From contig NZ_JAQKGU010000001.1 in assembly GCF_028532725.1 (NCBI RefSeq), forward strand, positions 124,001-188,000: a stretch of DNA of 64,000 nt, written 5' to 3'. This document shows positions 15,700 to 27,366 of this stretch, piece by piece. How positions within the stretch are numbered: position 1 is the stretch's first letter; each line of letters starts with the position of its first letter. This DNA is from Desulfovibrio sp. Fe33. GTDB lineage: Bacteria; Desulfobacterota; Desulfovibrionia; Desulfovibrionales; Desulfovibrionaceae. Position numbers and translations under genes: made by a program. The notes below the pieces were generated by a model. That model searched no databases. It had not been told where the DNA came from and worked only from the letters and a program-made list of their open reading frames with translations.

Positions 15700-16869
15700 A
15701 TGTTTCTGAAAGTGAACCGAGATGAAATCATCGAAGGACTCCAGAAGTCGGCGAACATCATCCCGGCCAAAACCGGTGCAGCCTTCCTGCGGACCATCTG
15801 GCTCCAGTGCGAAAACGGGAACCTGAACATCATGAGCACCGACTCGAATCTGGAGTTCATGGGATCGTACCCGGCAGCCCTGGAAGGGGAAGGTTTGGCC
15901 GGCGTGCAGGGGCGCGCCTTCTACGACCTGGTGAAGCAGCTCAGATCCGATCAGGGGGAGCTTACCATCCATACGGATGACGCGAATCAGAACGTGCTGG
16001 TTGAGCAGAAGGCCAGAAAGTACAAGTTCCCGGTCAACGATCCCGAGTGGTTCCAGAAGTTCTCCTCCTTTCCCGAGGACGGCACAGTCTACTGGTCCGG
16101 CGATTTCCTTCATGAGATCATAGACAAGATATCCTTCTGCATTTCCGATGAGGACTCCATGGAGGCCATCGCGTGCATCCACATTGTTCCGCGCGAGAAG
16201 GACGGCAACAAGATCGTCGAAGTCTGCGGCCTGAACGGGCATCAGTTCGCCATGCTCGATTTCGTCAACGACGACATTTACGCGATGCTTCCCGAAGAGG
16301 GCGTGCTGATCCAGAAGAAGTATCTGTCCGAACTGAAGAAGTGGCTGACCGCCGATGAGATCGAGTTGGCCATTTCCAACAAGCGGCTCTTCTTCCGCAC
16401 CGGGGACAAGCGGGAAACCTTCACCTTGCCGCTGTCCTATTACCAGTATCCGAACTACAACAACTTCCTGGCCAGGCTGAACGACGACAACGTCTCCACC
16501 CTTGAGGTCAAGCGCCTCGACCTGGTGGACGCCCTGTCCCGTGTGGCCCTGTTCAATACCGACTCCAACCGCTGCGCCTACTTCACGTTCGGCGAGAACG
16601 AAGTAACCGTGTCCGCGCAGGGCCAGGAGACAGGTACGGCCCGGGAGTCCATCGACGCCGTCTTCTCCGGCGACATGGAGCGGATCGCCTTCCCCACGCG
16701 GAACCTGATCGAGATACTCAACCATTTCAATTCCGAGACCGTGAAATTCACGCTCACCGGCACCGAGGCCCCCTGCGGGCTGACCGGAGTCGACGACAAG
16801 GATTACATAGTGATCGTCATGCCCATGATGATCCAGGAAGAGACCTACTATACCGAGGAAAACGCATAA
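15700..16869 (+). CDS. dnaN: DNA polymerase III beta sliding clamp
   Basis: DnaN forms the ring that tethers DNA polymerase to the template. The 389-residue protein shows the three-domain clamp pattern, with N-terminal MFLKVNRDEIIEGLQKSANII and the C-terminal groove segment ending IVMPMMIQEE in place of the common YxxMPMR. It is slightly longer than the usual 366-380 residues, with a 10-residue acidic C-terminal tail (ETYYTEENA). It follows dnaA and ends with TAA immediately before the gyrB ATG, forming the classical dnaA-dnaN-gyr cluster. Confidence 0.96.
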   Translation: MFLKVNRDEIIEGLQKSANIIPAKTGAAFLRTIWLQCENGNLNIMSTDSNLEFMGSYPAALEGEGLAGVQGRAFYDLVKQLRSDQGELTIHTDDANQNVLVEQKARKYKFPVNDPEWFQKFSSFPEDGTVYWSGDFLHEIIDKISFCISDEDSMEAIACIHIVPREKDGNKIVEVCGLNGHQFAMLDFVNDDIYAMLPEEGVLIQKKYLSELKKWLTADEIELAISNKRLFFRTGDKRETFTLPLSYYQYPNYNNFLARLNDDNVSTLEVKRLDLVDALSRVALFNTDSNRCAYFTFGENEVTVSAQGQETGTARESIDAVFSGDMERIAFPTRNLIEILNHFNSETVKFTLTGTEAPCGLTGVDDKDYIVIVMPMMIQEETYYTEENA

Positions 16870-19263
<2,394 letters not shown>

Positions 19264-19359
19264 TCAAGGCTTCGGCGGGAGTCGGGGAGCCGCGAAGAGG
19301 CGGACCCGGCCCTTGTTCAGAGGCTAGGCGAACAGCCGACGGATTTCAGTTTGCGAAAA

Positions 19360-19470
19360 ACCAGCGCCGCCGATGTGTGTCCGGGCGAACCGGCCCGGCG
19401 GCGAGACAAAAGTTTGGGAGATTCCCGGCCCCCTTTGTCAAAGGAGGTCCGGGCAGCCGGAAGCAGCCCC
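19360..19470 (+). repeat. Degenerate Family II-like element between gyrB and gyrA
   Basis: Within the 242-bp gyrB-gyrA gap, an ACAAAAGTTTGGGAG tail is followed by an imperfect stem (CCCGGCCCCCTTTG / CAAAGGAGGTCCGGG around 19424-19453), preceded by a GC-rich hairpin CGCCGCCG...CGGCGGCG. The layout resembles the Family II repeats but has drifted. Confidence 0.45.
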
Positions 19471-19505
19471 TGCCGGGGACCGGCATCCCAGGAGGCAAGT
19501 AAGGA

Positions 19506-21953
19506 ATGAGTGATACAATCACCATCGAAAGCGAACTCAAGAAAAGCTATCTTGAGTATTCCCTGTCCGTCATCATCGGACGCGCCATCCCGGACGTTCG
19601 CGACGGGTTGAAGCCGGTTCACCGGCGCATCCTGTACGCCATGTACGACCTGGGCAACTACCACAACAGGGCCTACAAGAAGTCCGCCCGCGTGGTCGGT
19701 GACGTCATCGGTAAATACCACCCGCACGGCGACTCCGCGGTCTACGACGCGTTGGTGCGTATGGCGCAGGACTTTTCCATGCGCGACATGCTGGTCGACG
19801 GCCAGGGCAACTTCGGTTCCATCGACGGCGACTCCGCGGCCGCCATGCGTTACACCGAAGTCAGAATGGCGAAGCTCTGCTCGGAGTTCCTCGGGGACAT
19901 CGAAAAGAACACCGTCGATTTCTCGCCCAACTACGACAACACCCTTCAGGAGCCTTCCGTCCTGCCCACCAAGGTGCCGAACCTGCTGCTCAACGGCACC
20001 ACCGGCATCGCGGTCGGCATGGCCACGAACATCCCGCCCCACAACCTAGGCGAGCTGATCGACGGTTCCATCCACCTGCTGGACAATCCCGACTGCACCA
20101 TCGAGTCCCTGATGATGCGGGTCAAGGGACCTGACTTCCCCACAGGCGGCACCGTATTCGGGGGCCAGGGACTGATCGACGCCTACACCACGGGCCGAGG
20201 CTCCATCAAGATTCGCGGCGTTGTGGAGATCGAGGAAGCCCGCAAGGGACATAAGGAAGCGATCATCATCAGGGAGATTCCCTACGCGCTCAACAAGTCC
20301 ACCCTGGTGGAAAAGATCGCGGCGCTGGTCCATGAGAAGAAGATTGACGGCGTAGCCGACCTGCGTGACGAGTCCGACCGCAAGGGCATCCGCATCGTTC
20401 TGGACCTCAAGCGCGGGGCCATTCCGGATATCATCATCAATTCGCTCTACAAGTACACGCCGCTGGAAACCAGCTTCGGCATCAACATGATGGCCGTCGT
20501 CGGCAAGCGGCCCATGCTGCTGAACCTGAAAGAGGTTCTGAGGCACTTCCTGGAGCACCGCCGCGAAGTCATCATCCGCCGGACCAAGTTCGATCTCGAC
20601 AAGTGCGAGAAGCGCGTTCACATCCTGGAAGGGTTGCGCATCGCTCTCGACAACATCGACGAAGTCGTCAAGCTGATCCGCGCGTCCAAGTCGCCCGACG
20701 AGGCCCGCGACGCGTTGATGGTCCGGTTCGAGCTCTCCGAGATTCAGGCCCGGGCCATCCTCGACATGCGCTTGCAGAAGCTGACCGGACTGGAACGCGA
20801 CAAGCTTCTGGAAGAATTGGCCGAATTGATGAAGAAGATCGAATACTTCAAGTCCATTCTGTCCAACGAGGACGTGCTCAAGGGCGTCATCCGTGACGAA
20901 CTTTCCGAGATCAAGGAAAACTACGCCACACCGCGCAAATCCGAGCTGCTTCAGGCCGATCTCGACTCCATCGACATCGAAGACCTTATCCCGGACGAGG
21001 ATACGGTCATCACCTTGAGCCGCCGGGGCTACATCAAGCGCACTCCGCTGTCCAACTACACCGCCCAGAAGCGCGGCGGAAAGGGCATTGCGGGCGTGCA
21101 GACCGGCGACGGGGACTTCATCCACACCTTCATGCTGACCACCAACCATCAGCATCTGGTGCTGTTCACCAACTTGGGCAAGATGTTCAAGATCAAGGTC
21201 CACCAGGTGCCGGAAGGGTCGCGCTACGCCAAGGGCGGGCACGTCAACAACCTCCTGCCCCTGGAGAAGGACGAGCATATAGCCACCTGCCTGTCCCTGC
21301 GGGAGTTCGACGACGACAGGTTCTTCCTGTTCGTTACCCGCAAGGGCATGATAAAGCGGTCTTCCATCGGACTGTACGGCAACTGCCGGACCACCGGCAT
21401 CCGGGCCGTGAACCTGCGCGACGGCGATCAGCTCATGACCGTGCGGGAGATCGAGCCGGACGTGGACTGCATCCTGGCCAGCCGGGACGGTTCCGCGATC
21501 CGCTTCAACATCAACGACGCGCGTCCCATGGGACGCGCGACCGCCGGTGTGAAGGGCATGGCGTTGCGGCCCAATGACGAGGTTGTGGCCTGCGTCGTAA
21601 CCGGCGATTCCGAGCGCGATCAGATTCTGACCGTGTCCGAAGGCGGCTACGGCAAGCGTACCTCCATCGATCAGTACCGGGTCCAGACCAGGGGCGGAAA
21701 GGGCATCCTGAACATGCGCTTGACCAACAAGACCGGCAAGGTCGTGGGCGCGCACATGGTCAACGAGTCCGACGACGTGATCCTGCTCACTTCCCAGAAC
21801 AAGGTTATCCGCATGTCGGTCGGCGAAGTCAGCCAGACCCGCGGCCGCGCCACGCAGGGCGTTCGCCTGGTGCGCATGGACGCCGAAAACAAGGTTGTTG
21901 GATTCGACCTTGTCATGGATGACGACGAAGACCTGACCGAGGTCCAGGCCTAG
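19506..21953 (+). CDS. gyrA: DNA gyrase subunit A
   Basis: The DNA cleavage/rejoining subunit of gyrase. The 815 residues hold the winged-helix domain with the catalytic Tyr116 (AAMRYTE). The quinolone-determining region is [16 protein letters not shown], with Ser77 and Asp81 at the positions of E. coli Ser83 and Asp87, i.e. the sensitive-type residues. The C-terminal beta-pinwheel contains the GyrA-box-like QKRGGKG and a second TRGGKG. It is preceded by GGAGGCAAGTAAGG and separated from gyrB by a 242-bp structured gap, and it is followed within 6 bp by a lipoprotein gene. Confidence 0.97.
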   Translation: MSDTITIESELKKSYLEYSLSVIIGRAIPDVRDGLKPVHRRILYAMYDLGNYHNRAYKKSARVVGDVIGKYHPHGDSAVYDALVRMAQDFSMRDMLVDGQGNFGSIDGDSAAAMRYTEVRMAKLCSEFLGDIEKNTVDFSPNYDNTLQEPSVLPTKVPNLLLNGTTGIAVGMATNIPPHNLGELIDGSIHLLDNPDCTIESLMMRVKGPDFPTGGTVFGGQGLIDAYTTGRGSIKIRGVVEIEEARKGHKEAIIIREIPYALNKSTLVEKIAALVHEKKIDGVADLRDESDRKGIRIVLDLKRGAIPDIIINSLYKYTPLETSFGINMMAVVGKRPMLLNLKEVLRHFLEHRREVIIRRTKFDLDKCEKRVHILEGLRIALDNIDEVVKLIRASKSPDEARDALMVRFELSEIQARAILDMRLQKLTGLERDKLLEELAELMKKIEYFKSILSNEDVLKGVIRDELSEIKENYATPRKSELLQADLDSIDIEDLIPDEDTVITLSRRGYIKRTPLSNYTAQKRGGKGIAGVQTGDGDFIHTFMLTTNHQHLVLFTNLGKMFKIKVHQVPEGSRYAKGGHVNNLLPLEKDEHIATCLSLREFDDDRFFLFVTRKGMIKRSSIGLYGNCRTTGIRAVNLRDGDQLMTVREIEPDVDCILASRDGSAIRFNINDARPMGRATAGVKGMALRPNDEVVACVVTGDSERDQILTVSEGGYGKRTSIDQYRVQTRGGKGILNMRLTNKTGKVVGAHMVNESDDVILLTSQNKVIRMSVGEVSQTRGRATQGVRLVRMDAENKVVGFDLVMDDDEDLTEVQA

Positions 21954-21959
21954 AGGGCT

Positions 21960-22784
21960 ATGCGAACCATACTCGTGTTGATACTGCTGGCCGCGGCGGC
22001 GTTTGCCGCCGCGGCCTGCTCTTCGTCCTCCACGCCCGGCCGGGAGGACATCGAGCGGGCGCGCGAATCCTATTCCAAGGGGTTCTACCTCGAAGCGGAA
22101 AAGGATTTCGAACGCTATCTTCAGGTGGAGCCCCAGGGCGCGCATCGCAAGGAGGCGTGGGACCGGCTGGCCGAGATTGCGGTGTCCATCAAGGGCGACT
22201 ACGATCGGGCCGTGGTCCTGCTTGAAGCCATGTACCTTGAGCTGGGCGACGACCCGGATACGGCCTGGAAGATCATGTTTCAGTTGGGTGAGGTCTATTC
22301 TGAGCTTGGCAATACGGCAAAGGCTCTTGAATCATTTGAAAAATGTTTGAATCACGCCCAGGACAACCCCGATCATGTCTACAGGACCCAACTGCGTATG
22401 GCGCGGCTGTACAGGTCCATGGGCAGTTACGACCTGGTGGCCGCAACCCTTGAGAACTGCGCGGATTCCGCTGCGGACGATGAGGCCAAGGCCAAGTGCA
22501 TGTATGAGCTGGCCCAGAGCTACACCTTCATTTCCAGTTGGTCCCAGGCGTCCAAGACCTTGAACGCGCTGCTCAGGCTCGGGAAAATATCCGACGAGAC
22601 ACGGGCGCTCGCGATCTTTCTTCAGGCCGACATAGCCGAGAACGACCGGGATTACGCCAAGGCCCGGGAGCTGCTTGAATCCATTCTGGAGACCTATCCC
22701 AACCCCAAGGTTGTGGAGACCCGGCTGGCTCATTTGCCGGTTGTGGAACCGGAGCCGCTGCCCCTGTTGCCGCCCCGGCAGTAG
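21960..22784 (+). CDS. TPR-repeat lipoprotein
   Basis: A 274-residue predicted lipoprotein. The signal peptide ends in the lipobox AAAC at about residue 20, followed by a serine tether. The rest is helical with tetratricopeptide-like repeats (ARESYSKGFYLEAEKDFERYLQ, FQLGEVYSELGNTAKALESFEKCL, YELAQSYTFISSWSQASKTL, ADIAENDRDYAKARELLESILE). It resembles the BamD/YbgF class of periplasmic scaffolds but has no specific match I can defend. The start lies 6 bases after the gyrA stop, so it is co-transcribed with gyrA. The C-terminus is Pro/Leu-rich. Confidence 0.8.
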   Translation: MRTILVLILLAAAAFAAAACSSSSTPGREDIERARESYSKGFYLEAEKDFERYLQVEPQGAHRKEAWDRLAEIAVSIKGDYDRAVVLLEAMYLELGDDPDTAWKIMFQLGEVYSELGNTAKALESFEKCLNHAQDNPDHVYRTQLRMARLYRSMGSYDLVAATLENCADSAADDEAKAKCMYELAQSYTFISSWSQASKTLNALLRLGKISDETRALAIFLQADIAENDRDYAKARELLESILETYPNPKVVETRLAHLPVVEPEPLPLLPPRQ

Positions 22785-22846
22785 GCCGGTCGCGGGGGCA
22801 GTTGGTGTGCGTTGACGGCGTTTCGCTGAAAATTTGAGAGTGACCC

Positions 22847-23956
22847 GTGAAGATCGCCTTGTGCACCCCGTTCAAACCTTTGGACAACGCGTCGGTTTCC
22901 GGCGACGTGACCATCGCCCGCGATCTGCGTGATACGTTGTCCGGGCTTGGCCATGAAGTGGTCTCCGTGCCGTTTTTCCCCGCCAAGGAGATATGGAAGC
23001 ATCCTTTCAGTTGGCCCGGCGCGTACCGGGCCATGGGGAGGATGACCGAGGCCGCCCGGGGATGCGGGGCATGGCTGACCTACGGCACTTACTACAAGGC
23101 GCCGGACGTGTTCGGTCCTGCTTGCGCCGCCAGGCTGGGGATTCCCTACGCGCTTTTCCAGGCCAGTTACGCCGAGAACCGGGGCCGAAAGGCGGCAACA
23201 TGGCCGGGCTTCCGCCTCAACAGACGGGCCATGCTCCGTGCCGATCATATCTTTTGCAATCGTTTCAATGATCTGAAAGGGTGCGCCAAGTTGTTGCCCC
23301 CAGACCGCTATACCCATGTCCGGCCCGGTCTGCCTGAGGGCCTGCTTGCCCGCGACGGGGCTGCCGGAGCCGCGCTGCGCCGGGAGTGGGGGGCGGAGAA
23401 CGCACGCGTGGTGGTCACTGCGGCCATGATGCGCGCCGGGGTCAAGGCCGAGGGCGTGCGGTGGGTCTTCAAGACTTGCGCCGATCTCGTGCGGCAGGGG
23501 AGGAATATCGTCCTCGCCGTGGCTGGAGACGGTCCGCGCAGGCCGAAACTGGAGTCCGAGGCGCAGGCCCTGCTCGGGGAGCGGGTGCGCTTTGTGGGGC
23601 TGGTGGACCGCGAGCGGCTCGGCGGCTTTTTCGCCGCCGGCGACCTGTTCGCCTTTCCGGGGCTCAAGGAGAGCGTCGGCATGGTCTATCTGGAGGCGCA
23701 GCAGTGCGGTCTGCCCGTGGTGGCCACGGACGACGAGGGCGCGCCCCATGTGGTGGCCCACGGCCGGACCGGGATCATCACCCCGGCGGCCTTGGAACAT
23801 TTCACCCGGGGCGTGGATGAGCTAATCCGCGACCCGGAGCGGTGCGCGGCGCTGGCCGACAACGCGCCGCGATACGTAAGCGAAGAACACAACGCGCGGC
23901 GCAACTACGGCCATGTAGCCGAGGTTCTGCGCCGATTGGCCGAAGCGAGGGCCTGA
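22847..23956 (+). CDS. Glycosyltransferase, GT4 family (GT-B fold)
   Basis: A 369-residue retaining glycosyltransferase. The N-terminal Rossmann half has SGDVTIARDLRDTLSGLGHEV, with the acceptor-side glycine loop. The C-terminal nucleotide-sugar half has VAGDGPRRPKLE, VRFVGLV, and the EX7E-type FPGLKESVGMVYLEAQQCGLPVVAT that marks GT4 enzymes. It starts with GTG (22847) behind GAGAGTGACC, a modest ribosome site. It is followed 5 bp later by a phosphatase gene and then a second glycosyltransferase-like gene, so the three likely act together on a glycan. Sugar specificity is unknown. Confidence 0.85.
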   Translation: MKIALCTPFKPLDNASVSGDVTIARDLRDTLSGLGHEVVSVPFFPAKEIWKHPFSWPGAYRAMGRMTEAARGCGAWLTYGTYYKAPDVFGPACAARLGIPYALFQASYAENRGRKAATWPGFRLNRRAMLRADHIFCNRFNDLKGCAKLLPPDRYTHVRPGLPEGLLARDGAAGAALRREWGAENARVVVTAAMMRAGVKAEGVRWVFKTCADLVRQGRNIVLAVAGDGPRRPKLESEAQALLGERVRFVGLVDRERLGGFFAAGDLFAFPGLKESVGMVYLEAQQCGLPVVATDDEGAPHVVAHGRTGIITPAALEHFTRGVDELIRDPERCAALADNAPRYVSEEHNARRNYGHVAEVLRRLAEARA

Positions 23957-23961
23957 ACGAC

Positions 23962-24555
23962 ATGACCACCTATTTCTGTATGCGCCACGGGTTGACCGAA
24001 TGGAACCGGCAATGCCGCATTCAGGGCAACACCGATGTCCCGCTTTGCGATGAAGGTCGAGAAATGGCCCGCAAGTGGGGGGAAGCCCTGGCCGGGGAGG
24101 GGCTGGATTGCATCCTGACTGGGACCCTTTCCAGGGCCAGGGAAACGGCCGATATCATCAACGAGGCCTTGGGTCTACCCGTGTTCGAGGACGAACGGCT
24201 CGGGGAACAGGATTGGGGCCGGTGGACCGGCCTGACCAAGGAAGAGTTGAAGGAGATGCGCAAGGAGGTCCGCAGGCAGGAATACCAGGGATTCGGCTTT
24301 CGCCCGGACGGCGGGGAGAGCCGCGACGAGGTCCTTTTCCGCGCCTGCGACGCGCTCATCGATTTCTCTGAAACACATTCAGGCGAGTCCGTGCTGGTTA
24401 TTACCCACAACGGGGTCCTCAAATGCCTCGCCCACGCCCTGTCCGGCTCGGACTTCATGCCCGACGATGCGGTGGAATACCTGCCGTACCGCCTGCACCG
24501 CATAGAATGCGTTGAAAACGAACTCGCCCTGGGCGAGCTGAATATGGAGCTGTAA
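23962..24555 (+). CDS. Histidine phosphatase family protein (phosphoglycerate mutase-like)
   Basis: A 197-residue protein of the branch-2 histidine phosphatase type. The catalytic motif FCMRHGLTEWN is at residues 5-15, the second acidic/His block is ITHNGVLKCLAHAL near 145, and DERLGEQDWGRWTGLTKEEL is the middle acidic region. These enzymes act on phosphosugars, GDP-heptose precursors or cobalamin intermediates; the flanking glycosyltransferases suggest a sugar phosphate. Its stop overlaps the next ATG by one base (TAATG). The frame is open upstream into the glycosyltransferase, but the family start is the ATG at 23962. Confidence 0.88.
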   Translation: MTTYFCMRHGLTEWNRQCRIQGNTDVPLCDEGREMARKWGEALAGEGLDCILTGTLSRARETADIINEALGLPVFEDERLGEQDWGRWTGLTKEELKEMRKEVRRQEYQGFGFRPDGGESRDEVLFRACDALIDFSETHSGESVLVITHNGVLKCLAHALSGSDFMPDDAVEYLPYRLHRIECVENELALGELNMEL

Positions 24556-25715
24556 TGCGCATCGTCTTCTACTGCCAGCACGTGCTCGGCGTCGGCCACA
24601 TGTTCCGGTCCCTGGAAATCGTCAAGGCCCTGAAGGATCACGAGGTTGTCCTGGTTACGGGCGGGGCCGAGGTGGATTTCGATCCGCCGGCCAACATGAC
24701 CAGAGTCCAGCTTCCCGGATTGATGATGGACGCCAAGTTCACCCGCTTCATTCCCCTGGAAGAGGGGGCCGAGGTGGACGAGGTCTTGGTGCGCCGCCTG
24801 CGTCTGTTCAAACAGATCATGGCGGAGCAGCAGCCCGATATTTTCATGGTCGAGCTCTTTCCCTTCGGGCGCAAGAAATTCCGCTTCGAGCTGTTGCCCA
24901 TCCTCAAGAAGGTCCGGAAGGGCGAGTACGGCAAGTGCCGGTCGGTCTGCTCCGTGCGGGACATCCTGGTGGAGAAGAACGACATGAAGCGGCAGGTGGA
25001 GCGCGTCCACGGCTACCTCAATCCCAATTTCGACCACGTCCTGGTGCATTCGGACCCCAACCTCGTCAGGCTCGACGAGACCTTTCCCGGCGTGGACGGC
25101 ATCGTTCCCGAAGTCCATTACACCGGCTATGTGGCCCGCAAGCCCGATCCGGCCGAGACCGAGCGGCTCGCCGCCGAACTCGATCTCGGCGATACGCCCC
25201 TGGTGGTCGTTTCCGTGGGCGGCGGACATATCGGCCGCGACCTGTTGCGCGGGGCCATGGCCGCTTCGCCCATCCTTCAGCGGACCCACCCGCACAAACT
25301 GGCCATGTTCACCGGTCCCTATGTCGAGGAGGACGAGTTCGCGCGTCTTCAGGCCCAGGCCGAAGCCTTTCCGCACATCACCGTGAAACGCTTCACCAAG
25401 CGGTTCCTGGCCTATCTCGATCTGGCCAGGCTGTCCGTTTCCCTGGGCGGCTACAACACGACCATGAATCTGCTGGCGACCAACACCTTCGGGCTCATGT
25501 ACCCCTTTCTTCAGAACCGCGAGCAGAACATGCGCGCCCGGCGCATCGAGGAAAAAGGCGGCCTCAAGGTCATCACCGAGGATGATCTCGGCGCGGAGCG
25601 TCTGGCTTCGCTCATGCGGGAGAGTCTGGACAGGAAGGCCGCGCCCCTCAATCTCAACCTCGACGGAGCCGCCAATTCGGCCCGCATCCTGGAAGCGGTG
25701 TACGCGGCCATGTAG
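24555..25715 (+). CDS. Predicted glycosyltransferase, GT28/MurG-like
   Basis: A 386-residue GT-B-fold protein. The N-terminus has YCQHVLGVGHMFRSLEIVKAL, with the GxGH loop common to MurG-type enzymes. The C-terminal half has VVVSVGGGHIGRDLL (donor-binding glycine loop) and SLGGYNTTMNLLATNTFGLMYPF, with the conserved acceptor/donor-side GGYNT block. It belongs to the poorly characterised COG4671-like predicted glycosyltransferases. It starts within the stop of the phosphatase gene, so the three genes form one translational unit. Function inferred from fold motifs and neighbours. Confidence 0.75.
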   Translation: MRIVFYCQHVLGVGHMFRSLEIVKALKDHEVVLVTGGAEVDFDPPANMTRVQLPGLMMDAKFTRFIPLEEGAEVDEVLVRRLRLFKQIMAEQQPDIFMVELFPFGRKKFRFELLPILKKVRKGEYGKCRSVCSVRDILVEKNDMKRQVERVHGYLNPNFDHVLVHSDPNLVRLDETFPGVDGIVPEVHYTGYVARKPDPAETERLAAELDLGDTPLVVVSVGGGHIGRDLLRGAMAASPILQRTHPHKLAMFTGPYVEEDEFARLQAQAEAFPHITVKRFTKRFLAYLDLARLSVSLGGYNTTMNLLATNTFGLMYPFLQNREQNMRARRIEEKGGLKVITEDDLGAERLASLMRESLDRKAAPLNLNLDGAANSARILEAVYAAM

Positions 25716-25790
25716 CTCCCCGTCCGGGTCAATTTATCCTCGCCAGAAACCGCGGGCAGGGGTACCATGCCGACAAGCAAAGGAGACTAC

Positions 25791-26555
25791 ATGCTGCTCA
25801 AGGATAAAAAGGCTCTCATTTTCGGTGTGGTCAACGATCGTTCCATCGCCTACGGCATAGCCCGGCAAATGAAGGAACACGGCGCCCGCCTCGCCTTCAG
25901 CTACGCCGCAGACCCCATCGAACGCCGATTGGCTCCCATCTGCGAGGAGCTCGGCGGGGAATTCATGTACAAGTGCGACGTCACTTCGGATGAGGAGATC
26001 GCGTCCGGCGCGGAACTTGTGCGCGAGAAGTGGGGCGGCGTGGATATTCTCGTTCACTCCATCGCCTACGCCAACCGCGAAGACCTCAAAGGCCGGTTCA
26101 TCGATACCAGCCGCGAAGGCTACAAGATAGCCCTGGACGTGTCCTCGTATTCCCTGGTCGCCTTGTGCCGCGCCTTCGAGCCGCTTTTCCCCGTGGGCGG
26201 GTCCGTCCTGACCATGAGCTACTACGGCTCCGGCAAGGTAGTGGCCAACTATAACGCCATGGGCGTGGCCAAAGCCGCCCTGGAAGCCTGCGTGCGCTAT
26301 CTGGCCGTGGACCTGGGCGAAAAGGGCGTGCGCATCAACGCCATCTCGGCCGGGCCGGTCAAGACCATGGCCGCATCGGGCATCTCCGGCTTCAAGTCCA
26401 TCCTCGGACGCATCGAGGAAAAAGCTCCCCTGCACCGAAACATTTCCATCGAAGACGTGGGAAAATGCGCCCTCTACCTCGCCTCCGACCTCTCGTCCGG
26501 CACCACCGGCGACGTCGTTTTCGTGGATTCCGGCTATAATATTATGGGCGTTTAG
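25791..26555 (+). CDS. fabI: Enoyl-[acyl-carrier-protein] reductase (FabI)
   Basis: FabI reduces trans-2-enoyl-ACP with NAD(P)H in the last step of each fatty-acid elongation cycle. The 254-residue SDR has the divergent cofactor loop GVVNDRSIAYGIA and the AYANREDLKG substrate lid. The catalytic motif Y-x6-Y-x6-K is present as YYGSGKVVANYNAMGVAKAALE. The start (MLLKDKKALIF) is preceded by AAAGGAG with ideal spacing; an in-frame ATG eight codons earlier lacks one. FabI is the target of triclosan-type inhibitors. It is followed immediately by a Family II repeat. Confidence 0.96.
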   Translation: MLLKDKKALIFGVVNDRSIAYGIARQMKEHGARLAFSYAADPIERRLAPICEELGGEFMYKCDVTSDEEIASGAELVREKWGGVDILVHSIAYANREDLKGRFIDTSREGYKIALDVSSYSLVALCRAFEPLFPVGGSVLTMSYYGSGKVVANYNAMGVAKAALEACVRYLAVDLGEKGVRINAISAGPVKTMAASGISGFKSILGRIEEKAPLHRNISIEDVGKCALYLASDLSSGTTGDVVFVDSGYNIMGV

Positions 26556-26650
26556 AGCCGGGGCGTTGCCCCGGACCCCGCCAGGGAACCTTTTGAAAAA
26601 GGTTCCCTGGACCCTCCAAAACTTCTTATCGCGCCTTTGGCGAAGGGGCG
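26556..26650 (+). repeat. Family II long-stem repeat, copy 2
   Basis: Begins at the fabI stop with CCGGGGCGTTGCCCCGG, followed by the stem CCAGGGAACCTTTT / AAAAGGTTCCCTGG (26581-26610), then CCTCCAAAACTTCTT (the reverse of the AAGTTTTGGAGG tail) and a small hairpin CGCGCCTTTGGCG. Read from fabI it has the same order as the other copies. Confidence 0.75.
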
Positions 26651-26714
26651 AGTTGAGGGGGAAGCCATGGGTTGCCTACAAATATGTAGGCAACTAATGT
26701 ATAAAATTGTTTAG

Positions 26715-26835
26715 TGTTTCCGCGAAGCGGCAGAAAAAGTTTAGGAAGGAAGAGGGGATGGGGGTCCGGGGGAAGGGGAGAAGGAAAGCCCTTTTCAAAG
26801 GGTTTCCTTCTCCCCTTCCCCCGGCCGCCGGAGGC
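26715..26835 (-). repeat. Family II long-stem repeat, copy 3
   Basis: On the minus strand it starts with GCCTCCGGCGGCCGGGGG and continues with a G/A-rich stem (GGGGAGAAGGAAAGCCC...GGGTTTCCTTCTCCCC, about 26775-26820), then GGGTCCGGGG-type bases and the AAAAAGTTTAGGAAGG tail. It lies 3' of the small minus-strand gene at 26984-27160 and mirrors copy 2. Confidence 0.8.
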
Positions 26836-26866
26836 CGCCCTATAAGCACTAGGCCACAAAAAGCCG

Positions 26867-26913
26867 CGGCCGGACAGCGGATTTCCGTGACTTGCGTCTC
26901 CGCTGTCCGGCCG
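26867..26913 (-). terminator. Long-stem terminator of the small membrane-protein gene
   Basis: A perfect 15-bp stem CGGCCGGACAGCGGA / TCCGCTGTCCGGCCG with a 17-base loop; the minus strand then runs into CGCGGCTTTTTG. It lies about 70 bp after the stop of the 58-residue gene. Confidence 0.75.
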
Positions 26914-26983
26914 TTGCCGGAGAGGACCTTATCAGGTCTGATACGGAAGCGAGCAGGTGATTCGCTTCCGCTGAAAAAAGAGA

Positions 26984-27160
26984 TTAGACGAGTTGGCTGA
27001 TGGCCACGCTCAGGGCCATGGACACGCCGGTCCAGAAGAGGAGCTTGATAAGACCGAGAGGGCCGTTGGCGGCGCGGCACAGCTCGTTGCTCCAGGGCTC
27101 GCCCGTGGAATCTTCGGGCTTGAACAGATAAACAAGCGGGTTCATGTTGGACTTCTTCAT
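26984..27160 (-). CDS. Small membrane protein (58 aa), hypothetical
   Basis: A 58-residue protein starting MKKSNMNPLVYLFKPEDS, with an acidic soluble N-terminal half and one C-terminal transmembrane helix (about residues 37-57, LIKLLFWTGVSMALSVAI). AGAGG lies nine bases before the ATG, a strong terminator follows and it is divergent from a LysR gene, so it is probably expressed and controlled by that regulator. No homologue is recognised. The gene is too short to be found by length cut-offs of 60 codons. Confidence 0.6.
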   Translation of the reverse strand: MKKSNMNPLVYLFKPEDSTGEPWSNELCRAANGPLGLIKLLFWTGVSMALSVAISQLV

Positions 27161-27261
27161 CTTTTCGACCTCTTTGAGTATCCCGTTGCAAGTTGACCAA
27201 CTTGCTTTTCGTCCTATGCGCTAATGGGTGATCTGGTCCAATAACGATGCGTGAGCATATG

Positions 27262-27278
27262 CATAAGGATTCCTTATG
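27262..27278. promoter_or_regulatory. Candidate LysR operator (T-N11-A palindrome)
   Basis: The perfect palindrome CATAAGGATTCCTTATG contains TAAGGATTCCTTA, a textbook T-N11-A LysR motif, 89 bp before the LysR start in the divergent region. A second dyad, GCAAGTTGACCAACTTGC, lies at 27187-27204, nearer the small membrane-protein gene. Confidence 0.55.
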
Positions 27279-27366
27279 GACAGCCGGAAAGGTCGGGCGG
27301 ACGGGATGATATCGGGTCCGAGCGATAGCGATTGCCCCTTTTGGGGCGGGCGGGTATGAAGAGCCC